From: Phorcus lineatus | Lineage: Eukaryota > Mollusca > Gastropoda > Trochida > Trochidae | NCBI GenBank assembly: GCA_921293015.1 | Contig: OV121084.1 | Location: forward strand, 25,048,946-25,112,945 | Direction: 5' to 3' | DNA: 64,000 nucleotides | Shown: piece after piece, positions 1 to 11,600 of the stretch | Layout of the letters: each line of letters starts with the position of its first letter | How positions within the stretch are numbered: the stretch's first letter is position 1 | The notes under the pieces: model-generated | The model's input: only the letters and a program-made list of their open reading frames with translations | Told to the model about the DNA's origin: nothing | Databases searched by the model: none | Translations under genes and position numbers: made by a program

Positions 1-568
1 TTTTAGAAGGAATTCACTATTTGTATAAATTAAACACTGTTGATTATTCCGTTTTCTTCAAGATATTTGATACCCAAATCCAACCAATCCTTTTGTATGG
101 TGCTGAGGTGTGGGGTAGTTTTAACTTTCAAAAGATTGAACATGTACATTTAATTGCTTGTAAGAAATTTTTAAATGTTGGTCCACAAACACCAAATGTA
201 ATCGTTTATGGTGAATGTGGATGGTTCCCACTGTACATAAATGCTCAATGTCGTTTTATAAAATACTGGCTTAAACTTGTAAATATGTACCAGCAAAGAA
301 TACCGAAAAAAGGATATGAAATGTTGATATATTAAGATAACTGTGGTTATGATAATTATGTTTCATCTGTACGTAATCTATTGTTTTCATACGGATTTGG
401 TTATTTCAAGGTGTCGGCAATGAATCTTTCTTCATATGTTTAAAAGAGTTGCAATTGATATGTATATACAGAAATGGAATAGTACAATCCAGGAAAGTTC
501 AAGATATAAGTTGTACAGACAATATAAAAGTCTTCTTGTACCAGAGAAATATCTTACATTGTTAACTA

Positions 569-1460
569 TTCTAAGATGCCTAGCGGTTAGAACAATCGAA
601 AAAAAAGTAATTTATGAGACAATAAAGGTATAGTTTTTTCATGACGTAACAATTGAATGACGTTATATCCGCTCTTCCCCGCTGCCCCCTCGTGATCACT
701 CGTCCATGGTAACCTTTCATCTCGATTCTTCGAACAACCTATCAAGGTCTAACGACATAATCGTATTAAAGTTTCTATTAATAGAGACAAGTTTCGAATC
801 ATCTATTTCTATTTACCGTAAAGAAGAATGGACAGAAAATGCTTGTCTAAAGTCGAGTGACCGCGTTGTTTCACGTCAGGTCACGGCGCCCCGTGGGACT
901 GTGACGTTGGTTCACGTCAACCGTCTCTACCAGGTTCAATGTGATATGGACAACCTAATAATTAAGTACTTCTAGGTGTACAGCCCCAAAAGTCTGCTTA
1001 TATAAGAGACTAAAGCATCACCTTCAACGTTTATGACAGCAGGAAAAAAATAGATGTCCGGATCCAGTCCGCCATCACGCTTCCAAAACAAACAATACCC
1101 ATAATTCTTTGTGGAATGTTAACCACGTGATAAGCCCTGCATAATCGCACGACACGAGTAAAGGTTAATTTTAAAAAACAACAGGTGTTAATTTGTTTGT
1201 TTAAGTTTTTAAAGAAAAAAATAAGAAGAAAATATAATTCAAAATTGAATAAATGAAAAAGTTTGAGTGCAAAACTGCAGTAATCAAAGCTTTAACCAAC
1301 TAAATGTCGTCTTAAACTAGGGGTTGAGTTCCATACTTGGAATAGCGAACAGTTAGCCCTGTTCATGGATTATTAATGTGAGCAATGTAAACACTATTTT
1401 TTATTTTGAGATTATTAAAATCAGAGTGTTCCCCGTATAGATTATTTTAGCATCTTAGAA
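569..1460. mobile_element. Insertion in the LINE with short terminal inverted repeats
   Basis: The LINE reading stops near 568 and resumes near 1640. The inserted DNA begins TTCTAAGATGC (569-579), and the inverted copy GCATCTTAGAA lies at 1450-1460, so this part may be a small DNA transposon of about 890 bp. It has no convincing ORF; the 89-aa frame at 706-975 resembles nothing I know. It is more GC-rich than the flanks around 640-960. No clear target duplication is seen. An 11-bp inverted repeat is weak evidence, so the boundaries are tentative. Confidence 0.35.
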
Positions 1461-1634
1461 AAGAAATAAAGTTCGCTCTACCCCAATGTGTTTTGTAATA
1501 AAGTATAGTTTTCCCTGAACTATTATAACGTTAAAGCACTCGGACTACCGTCCTCGTGCTTTAACTATAATAGTTCAGGGCAAAACTATACTTTATTACA
1601 AAACACATTGGGGTAGAGCGAACTTTATTTCTTA
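1461..1634. repeat. Near-perfect long palindrome (foldback element)
   Basis: Two arms of about 80 bp (about 1461-1540 and 1555-1634) are almost exact reverse complements, separated by about 14 bp. The arms start AAGAAATAAAGTTCGCTCTA and differ by very few bases or small indels. The structure could form a cruciform or hairpin. It abuts the inverted-repeat insertion to its left and the resumed LINE sequence to its right, so it is either a foldback MITE or part of one compound insertion. No coding potential. Confidence 0.8.
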
Positions 1635-2087
1635 AATAAAAAACATAGAAATATTTTCATAAGGATTGGAGCAGGTGTTCTCAGATTAAAAGTAAATGAA
1701 GGACGATGGCAAGGAATTGATTACAATAAACGTTTATGTCCTATGTGCAAAAAAGGAATCGAGAATGAGTTCCATTTTATGTTGATTTGTGAATGCTATG
1801 TTGAATTGAGAATCAAATATGTACCAAAATTATACTATGAAAATCCATCAACCTATAAATTTAATCAATTAGTATCTTCTACTTCTGCAGAACTATTAAA
1901 TAATCTATGTAAATATTTATGTCTGAGTTTTGAATTAAGACAGAATCAAGTTACTTAGAAGTTCCCATGTATTGTATGAAGCCCCAAATGTGTGATATTC
2001 AAAGAGACGCTTACCATGTATGTGATATACTTATTGCATGTATGTTCTATCGTTGTATTTGGGCCAATGGCCTTCATACCAATAAAA

Positions 2088-2126
2088 GACTTGACTTGAC
2101 TTGACTTGACTTGACTTGACTTGACT
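2088..2126 (+). repeat. (TTGAC)n pentanucleotide tail of LINE
   Basis: About seven tandem TTGAC units directly follow AATAAAA at the 3' end of the LINE remnant. Short-motif tails of this kind are made by target-primed reverse transcription in several LINE clades. Confidence 0.85.
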
Positions 2127-2674
2127 ACGGTTTATTCCTACTCCCCCTTAAACAACACCCTTATAGTCAAACTTACTGAGACGTGCATATTTATGAGATT
2201 TGTATTATTGAGAATTATGGCACTTAATCTGATGATATATTTATTGTCATACAGTCTCTGTGGACTGATATTTATTGTTGACTTTAAAATTGTTTGTTTT
2301 GCCTAATAATCAAAGTGCTTGTAAAAGAATAATCTCTCTTTTTATCGGAAATCCTAAAAAAATAGTGTATTGTGACTGTATCGAATTGTATCGTAATGAG
2401 TTATCATGATTTGTATCATCAAATATCTGTATCGTCTCACCTCTGATATTTATTTGGTCTAAGATTTTCCCTAATCATATAGGTTCTCCAGCCAGTCTGG
2501 CAATTTCCCCTCCAAATTCACAATTTTGTCCAGTCCTCAATTTTATTAGGAATACTCTTTGATTATATTGTATGTTTCTTTGAAGTACCATTGCACTAAT
2601 GTAGATAACAGTGACTATTTTTTCATGCCAGATCATATTTTCATTATAATCTGTGAATCTTTTCCAGCTGAAGG
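2127..2674 (+). other. BRF1 upstream/5' UTR intron
   Basis: No ORF or repeat is convincing here. A polypyrimidine tract and CTTTTCCAG at about 2659-2667 lie 7 bases before the BRF1 ATG and look like a 3' splice site. BRF1 therefore probably has an upstream noncoding exon, which I could not place. The promoter is not identified. Confidence 0.35.
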
Positions 2675-5600
2675 ATGTCTAGCAAGGCGTGCAGTCAGTG
2701 CGGCTGCACAGATATTGACATTGACCAGGCCAGAGGAGATGCAGTGTGCACGAACTGCGGGTCTGTTCTTGAGGATCAGATCATCGTTTCGGAGGTTCAG
2801 TTTGCAGAAAACTCTGCAGGGGGGTCCTCGGTCATTGGACAGTATGTGTCTCAGGATGGTGAGTTTGTCCTCTTTTGGTCATGTGCCTTCCATCACAGAT
2901 AATATAACTACAATCATTCTCTCCTGACAAGGGTTACTCAAATTAGTACTTCTCCAGCAACCTCCGTCACATACACACATTTTCTTGGATAAAGAATCAG
3001 AATCGTAATTGTTTGCAAATTAAAAAGGTAGTTGTGCAGTATGTGATGTTTCATACATAGCCTATCCTGTGGTCAGTTTCCGTTGTGAAAAATTAGTTTC
3101 TACATTCGTTTAAGGCGCAAATGTTTCCTATAGGAGCAAGACAGTTAACAGTTGGAGATAAGATGATGTTTATTATAGGTGAAAATCACATCGGTGGCAA
3201 GAAAAGAATGAAAAGGTCCATGTGTGGCAGAGGTTGCATAGAAAACTTCAGAGGAACAACTTATCAAACTTCATTTGGGGGAGAATCAGCAGTAATAGGA
3301 TTGAGACATTCCTTACTCAGAAACACATTTGGCATTTGTAGTTTATTTTAGCTATCGGAACACTTTATTCAATTACAGAACACTAAATTGTTATTGTATT
3401 TGGAATTTTCAATTTGTACTGACGGCAAGTAGATTGATGGGTTGAAATTCTAGTTTAACAGATAACCTAATAAGGTCATTGAATTGGAGCATGTATTATA
3501 AACTTCAAATGTTTGCAGATTTCTCTTCCATTTGTGCCTAGAAAAACTTGTCTTGTTTCAAAAAACAAATTTGCAGTTACATGTTACACCTGTGATCTGC
3601 ATTCATGGCTTCTACCAATTGTCATTTCTTGTTTTTTCTTACAGGGACTAAGACACAAGGGCTTGGAGGTTTCCACCATGGCTTTGCCAGGGAGTCAAGA
3701 ACCATGACTCTTCAAAATGGTAGGCACTAACATATCAAATAATGCTTTGCATTACGAAATAAAAACAGAAACTGCATGGTAAAATCTTCCACAGGCAGTA
3801 ATATTTGAATATTCTAGAAGACATTCCTTGGAAATAAGGTGGATATTTTATCTCCATTCCTTTCAACTGCAGGGAATTAGTGATAAGATTGTAGACTGAA
3901 GTGTTGTCTAACCTCATTAAACCAGATTGAAGAATATAATTCCATCACTGCACTTCTGATCTGAGGACTGTGTAGTAGGGTCATGTCAAGTGACCTTTGA
4001 CCTTCAATAAATTCAGACAAATACAAGCCTTCTTTGATATCAAAGCAAGCCTACAGTTTCTGAATCTAGTTACTGATGGGCTGCAGTGATAGGTCATTTG
4101 ACATAACCCTCTGGGAAAGTACTCTAAAATGCATCAAGATAAGAGTTACAAGATATGTTAGATTTATGACATTTGAATTTTATCCTTTCTCTGACCAGGC
4201 AAGAAGAAGATACAGCAGCTTGGAGCTCAGATGAAGCTGAACCAACACTGTATAGACACGGCCTTCAACTTCTTCAAAATGGCCGTCACTAAACGTCTGA
4301 CTCGAGGCAGGAAGACCAACAATGTCATTGCAGCCTGTATTTATTTAGTGTGTAGGACGGAGGGGACACCTCGTATCCTTCTTAATATCAAAATAGCACC
4401 ATGTCTGAATAACATCCCCTATATATTTTTGTTTTTTGTTTTTTTGTATCTATATTGCATTGCATAGTATTATCCTTCCATAGTATTGAATTCTTATTGT
4501 TAAGTTTTACATGTATCTTGTCATGCTCTGTCGGATGTAAGAAGAATTCCCTTCTGGGTAATAAAGTGTTATCTTATCTTAAAGTTAGGCAAGAAATATG
4601 TGCTGATTTGAATAAAACGGTCACACAGTCACATGCTTATAATTCCTACTTAAGCGGTTGCCCCTGAGGTATGCATCTGTTGATACCTTCACTGTTTTAC
4701 TCCTGTCTTGTCCTTCTTGGTGTCTTATGACATGGCTGGGTGTTAAAGTCTCACTTATTATTCTTGTATGCCACCCATTACAGATATATTTACCCAAAAG
4801 GCTCCCACAATCCTAGTTGCCATCACTAGATATACTAGGATGGTATTAATATTCTGTTCTCAAAGCTTGTACTTTCTAACAATCATCATGGTAAATCATG
4901 CATTTGAATGCATTTATTGCTAATTAATGATAAATGGTTAATATCTCTTCATGACAGAGTAAGGTTTAGAGACAAAACCCAGTCGAGTCCTTTCATTCCT
5001 TATCCAACAGACATGTTGCTTGACTTCAGTGATGTACTACAGGTGGGTTTACTCTATATAAATATACTTCATTTCTTTAACAGATAATTTATAAATGTGT
5101 CTTTAAATTTAGTAGCACGACGGTCGTAAATGTAATAGATATTTGATTTCAAATATGTTAAGTAGATCAAATCAAAATGTTGGTATTAATAATAGCAGAT
5201 ATCAACAGAATGACTGATGAATAAAAGACAAGGTTTCACATTTCACACTTGTAATGATGTCAATATATGGATTTAATACATGTGTAATAATGTCTATATA
5301 TTGATATATACATGTAAGATGATGTCAGTGTATTGGTATGAAAAAGTGAACTAACGTCTATATGATTATGTTTCAGACAAATGTGTATGTCCTTGGTCGA
5401 ACTTACCTGGCAATATCAAAAGAGCTCTGCATAAACATACCAGCCATCGGTGAGTAGTTAGATAGTTATTCAAATCTTACCAAGACTATCATAGGGTCCT
5501 TAGCCTTAGTATGATGGCATATTTTGAGAAGAATTTCAAAGGACTATCCCTGTGGGCTCTTAAGGATCACCACAATAACAACACCAGGGGCAGTTTAATC

Positions 5601-8600
5601 AATTGACCATTACCGTATTCGACTTAATAACCGCCCACTCCCCTATAAGCGCCCACCCACCTCGTTTTTGACTGAACAATATGCGTCCTGATTTAGCTCC
5701 CACCTCTCAACATTGCTTACCTTGCATGCTGATTCATTGAAGAAGGTTTTTCAGTCTTGCAATAAGTCTTTTACTTCCACTAAAGTGAAGAATACAGGGT
5801 ATTTCAAGACCCCCAGCCACCACCAAAATGATAAAAGTTATAAAACCATATTTCAAAGACATGTGTATCGTAAGAAAACACTTTCAAGACTAAACTTGAG
5901 GACAATTTTTATCTTTTTAATTAGCGCCCTCTTTTACCAATTTTTTAAGCGCCCCAGGCGCTTATCACGTCGAATACGGTATATGTATGATGTAGTAAAA
6001 TAAAAGTGTACAAACCATTATATTCCCTTAACATGTTTTGTTCATGGTTGCTGTAGAAAATGTTCATGTATTAGGCAGTGACAGTGTAATTGATTTTGGA
6101 TGGAGAGGTCTCGGAGTCGAATCTCCAGTATCATATTAATTTTGTTGTATTTAAAGCTCTGTCCTACATACAGTTAGGTGCTGGTCAGACTCATGATAAC
6201 TGATTCTGTTAAAGTTTTTTAACTCTTGATGTTGCCTCACGTTAAATATTTGTCCATGAAAATGTATGTTCTTATCCAGTGACGAGCACTCACATGACCA
6301 CAAAGACACATTTATACCAAGCTTGTCATGATCTTTATTATCACTTCATTTGAATCATTTGACCAGGTCATCATTTTACAGGTATCAATGTTGTAATGAA
6401 ACTTGCCACACCTATAGGCAACTGAAGATCATCAGGTGCTTCATCTGTGCTAAAAATTTACTTATGAAAAATCATCAATATGATTTCTAAAACAGACAAT
6501 AATGACCCTAAAGTTACTTTTTGTTTGATAGGATGGAAATAATAAAAACGTGTTTTCCCGCAAGAAGTTAATCAAATTTTGTCTGACATATCAAATTAAG
6601 TGGATACATTTACTTGACATAAAAATAAATGATGCATTAATTCATATTTTGCCCAAAAACATCAATCCAAAGTTATCTCTGCTTTCTTTCCCTGTAGAGA
6701 TGGAAGTCATTCATAACCATTAAGTAGGAAATAATGAAATGTCTTTCTTACAAAATCAAAATCATTTATATTTCACTAAATGACTAAAGAATTATCAATC
6801 CATCACAAATCAACTGCTGATCAACTTCTCATGATGGGCATCAGGTTTTGAATAATAAAGGATGGAGTTTCAAAGAATGAGGTATTAAGTAAAGACAGTA
6901 AAAGCACGCAGTGCAGTGCAGCACAGCATGGTGAAAATGCAGAAAATTAAGGGTCACAGTTGCACTGCACTACTAGATTGGGAGAATCGTCAAATAAATG
7001 AATCTATAATAATAAACTGTTTGGTCAAAGTCTCAAACTCTTTGCACACTTGTTTATAAACAATCTTAACCTCAAAACATACTCTTTATTCTCAAGACAT
7101 CCATACACCAAGAACCTTCCATGTATTTTGGAAGCAAACAAGTTATTCCTCTTGAGGCAATACTTTATTGAAAAATTGGATCCTCTCACAGGCTTAGTAA
7201 TGGAATATTTTTGGGAATAAGGAGCAAGTTTATGACTCTTGGTACAACACGAAAGAGAGTCAAAGGTATCCAGCCATTCATTCATTAACAGTAGAAGATG
7301 AGCTCAGGTATCTGACCTCCTTGAACACCGGTGCCATTTGTACTGTCTGAGGAACACTGGAACTGAAATGTCACTTTGCCACACTGAATCTCCGCAAGTC
7401 CCTCCTGTCCAAAGTAACTGAGCTCGGCGCCGTCTAGGACTGCACTTGCTGTATAGTAAGCTTCAGGTTCAATCTGAATAGGGTTGTCAAATATAACAGG
7501 AAATGTATTGCTCGACCCATCTGATTTAAACTTAGTAAGACTCTGCCCGAGAATGAGTCCATTTCTCTTCAGCTCTATCTTGACCTGGTATTCTGACGCC
7601 CCATTGCTTGAACCATATAAGCCAAACCCTGCTATGAACACACGACGATCGACAGCAAACTGAATGCTGTCACAGCGCCCTCTGTACCTCCATTGATTGC
7701 TCCTATAGGCTGAGGACTGAAACCTATGAACTCTGTATTGCTCTAGTCCTTTCCTATGCTTTCTGTTGAATACTAGTTTTGGTTTCACTCTTGCTGTGAA
7801 GTGTAGAAAGACATCGTTGGTTTCTTCTAAAGTCAGTATCTTAGACTGAGCAGGACCATTAGCAAATTCTTCAATAGTCATCGTTGGCATGCGAATTAAG
7901 TACAAACAATCACCAAGCACTTGTCGTTGATTTTCGGATGTGACGTCAACATCTTGTCTTCTACACTCTGCCTCAGCCCACCGACAGACTGCGGAGAAGA
8001 TATGGTATTCCTGAGCATTGAGAGTCTCACGACAAAGAATAGTTTCAAGAGTCTTGTAGTCGATCTCAGTGAACCCTTCAGACTTGAGCGCCTCCTCAGC
8101 TTGAGCATCGATGACCTCCCAACATCTCTGCATCAGCTCGACCTCCTCGAAAAGACGACCTTGACTCAGCAGAACACACGCATTCCGGGCACTTAGGCTT
8201 GTCTCAAGGTAGCGCACACACGCCTTTGCCAGATATGGGACGATATATTTCTTGGCTGCATATAGAGTGGCCAGCACTGTATCAGCTTCAAGTTTAATCT
8301 CATCACAGTAAAGGTATCTGTAAACAGTAAAGGATTATTTGTGAAATGTTCAACTTCAAATAGATAAATTGTCAACCATAAAACACCTCAACAATTTTCA
8401 TAACCAAAACTGTTATAGTAATCAATGAAACACTAAATTAAGTATTATTTATAAAAACTGACTTCTTCTGAAACAGTAGCAAAATCAGAGACTCATAGTT
8501 TGAAAGCTAGTCATTTTTCACTTTATAATTTTACATTACATACAGTTTTTGTTCTTTGTTTAGAACATTTTACTTGAAATTATGAACAAACCTTAGCATG

Positions 8601-11600
8601 TTTCTGAAGGACGATGGTTCTACATCTGGTATAACTATTTCCTCAGTCTTGTCTGCAAGACCTCCGTAAAACATTGCAAAGAAGACAGAACTTCCTGTTG
8701 CGAGCACATACTTATGTGCTGGTATTTTCTCAACAAGCGGCTCAGTCCCAACAACAAAATGAATGTCAGCCATTAGAGGATTGTTGAACATTACTGCATT
8801 TCGTTCTCGAACTGAAGTTTGGGTCGCTTGCCAGTTATGTTCTTCACTCTTCTTGGCTGTTGGGAGGGGCAGAGGGGGAGGAGGAGTTCGCCTCGTGTTG
8901 GACAAGGGCTGCCAAGATATTGGAGCAAGGCCGTCTGGAGAACGTGTTTCCGTGGTTACAGGAGGCTGAGTGACAAGGTTGGAGGGAACTTCCTGATTTA
9001 CCTCTTCATCTTCTTTAAGACGTGAAGTGATACAGGACTTCATGGCCATCTTGTCACCAACACCTGCAAGAAGTTCAATAAATAAATCCAAATAAATTAT
9101 CAGTGTCTGGGAAATAATAACAACTAATCAACATCACTTTCGTATCGTACACTTTAAGTTATTAGAATATATTTTCCCAGTCATAATGCAGATTTATTTG
9201 AATTTACACATTTAATTTTGAAGCAGTTACTTTGGATTGACACATATGTATTGTAATCTACTCTGATATGCTAAGTTTTAATTATTGAAAGTTGAACTAG
9301 ATGAAGAGATGCAAGATTACTCCTAAACTTAAAATTGATCAAATCACGTTTGACTAATAAAATGCAGTTTTATCATTATCATTCTCATGTTAGAAATTCC
9401 ACTAATTGAAAAACATTTCGTCATCAAAAAATCAAATCAAACGTCAGCTTCATCCTTGTAACACACAGTAAGCAAAACTATTATTGGGCAAAAGAGATAA
9501 GAAAGATCTTAGTTTAGCAATTTTAAACAAGTAGCGAATAAAATAGCAGTGTTCTTTTTAAACATACTAAATCAGATGTACGATGGAAAAAATACGATAT
9601 ATGTTTAAAAGTACACCCATGTCTTTAATGCGCTTAAAAACGTCGATCAACAAAATCGAAGCACCTGTCAATGGCTGCGGTGTCAAATTTCAAGTCTTTG
9701 TCGGCAAGCGCAAAAAGTTTACTAGCCAAAGAGCCTTGATTGATTGCACTAGGCGGGAACGATCACGTTGAGAAATGAAATAACGAGATCGATATGGTCG
9801 ATAATATCTGCATCTATGTTCTTTATCCCCCTCCCCTCTTCTGCTGTTTACTTTCTGGTACACATCCCATAATTAGTATTTCTAAGGGGGATAACTTCTT
9901 CTTTCCCTGCGTACCGCTAAAAAACCCAAAATACTTCAAATGTTGTAAGATAAAAAATTGTTGGGATACGCTTACAATTGCTCACAATTTTTATTAAATG
10001 AAAAAGCAAACTCTAAAGAAAGAATTTTTTCATTGATTGAAAAACAATTAAAATATTGATCCCAATTATTATTTTGATTTATTTGTCAGTTTAACAATGC
10101 ACTATTTGACACCAAGACATTTTTAAAATAATATTTTGTTCTCAATCAAAAGGTTCCGTTTTCTTTAAAATAAAGAAGTTGTTTTCAAGTTATTTGTCAG
10201 ATACCACTAGTTTAAATAGACAAGTAATATAATCAATTTCATAATTCAAAGAATGCAGTCTACAATTTGTTCAAAGAAATTTCCATTACAAAACTGAATT
10301 TGTCCAAAGAAGTGGATCAAATGGATGACTCAACTTAAAGTAATTTGAGCAATAATCAATGGCATTGTCAATGGAAACAGGGTCCTTAGAACTTGAAAAT
10401 AAATAAAATAAGTTGAATGAGTTGACCTCATATGTAAACACGAACATATCTAAACAGTACAAGAAAAACAACAGTAAAATACATATCTTCATCACAATGT
10501 ATATATTAAGTTTTATGCTACTGTAGTAAATTTTTATATTTGAAGCAAAAACTAAAAAAACATTTATATTTATTTTTTGTAGATCCCTGTTTATATGTGA
10601 GTAGATTTGCCCACAAGTTGGAATTTGGTGATAAAACACATGAAGTATCAATGACTGCACTCCGACTGACTCAGAGGATGAAACGGGACTGGATGCACAC
10701 AGGGAGACGACCCTCAGGGTTATGTGGCGCAGGTAAAATTTCCTCATAGGTTGATAAATATATATTTTAAAAACTGAAAATTGAAAACAAGAAAATTTAG
10801 TCAATTGACTCTTATTCTAGATTACTTGTATTATTTTAGTTGTTGGATGGTGTCATGTTTTTCTTTTGAATTTTAAAGGCAAATAAGCTTTTTTCATAAT
10901 TTTATTTCATTCTTGATCTTAGTACCTCATTTACATAGATTTTCACACAACTATTAATATATCTCAATATAAAGGTTTCTTTTATTTTGAAATTGAGGTT
11001 TTTTAAGAAAAGAAAAAGGGAAGATTTTCATATGTAGATTTATGAAAACTATCATTCAGAATGTCAAATTTTGAAATTAAGATGTTTGGTATACATACTA
11101 AATAGTTCATCATTTAGAAAGAGTTTTAAAAATTGAGTGCCTTTTTTTCCACAGCCATTCTTGTGGCAGCCAGAATGCACAACTTCAACCGATCTGTCAG
11201 AGATCTTATCAGAGTTGTAAAAGTCTGTGAGACCACTATAAGAAAAAGGTAAAGTCAAATGTAACACTGAATCCAAATGCTGACATGACCATGATGATCT
11301 GCTTTAGCAGCCCAGCCATATAGTAAAACCAAATTATATGAGACAACATCAAATGTACATTAAACTGACACAGAGTGTGTTTTATGATTTTTTATGTGTG
11401 TTTTATGATTTTTTATGTGGCTTAAATAAGAATAAAAGTGCCTTAAGTCCTGAATTAAGTTCAAATCACCCCTCTAAACTTGCATCTTTATCTCTAAAAT
11501 GTGAAAATTAAGGTATTTTTATGTTTTCAATGATAAACTGAAAACAGCATTATAAATGTTATGAAGTTGAAATTGTACGTCCAATTTACATGAATATTAG

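Larger units (their letters stand above)
1..2126 (+). mobile_element. Decayed non-LTR retrotransposon (LINE), 3' part, interrupted
   Basis: Positions 21-335 and 436-633 translate into the part of a LINE ORF that follows the reverse-transcriptase core (motif PILLYGAEVWGS, then IEHVHLIACKKFL). Positions about 1640-1958 continue the same protein with RLKVNEGRW and a Cys/His-rich C-terminal motif (CPMCKKG...EFHFML). The coding match is broken by stops and by about 1 kb of foreign DNA between about 569 and 1634. The element ends with AATAAAAGAC followed by a pentanucleotide run, a usual way for LINEs to end. The reverse-transcriptase core lies before the window or is lost. The clade cannot be fixed by eye. 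The copy looks dead. Confidence 0.75.

Noticed and set aside
5713-6003. 96-aa ORF as a gene in BRF1 intron 5
   Set aside because: It lies almost wholly within the MITE at 5611-5981 and has no protein motif.
10286-10804. 172-aa minus-strand ORF overlapping BRF1 exon 6
   Set aside because: It is Phe/Tyr/Leu-rich as expected from AT-rich DNA, overlaps a conserved cyclin-fold exon antisense, and shows no recognisable domain.
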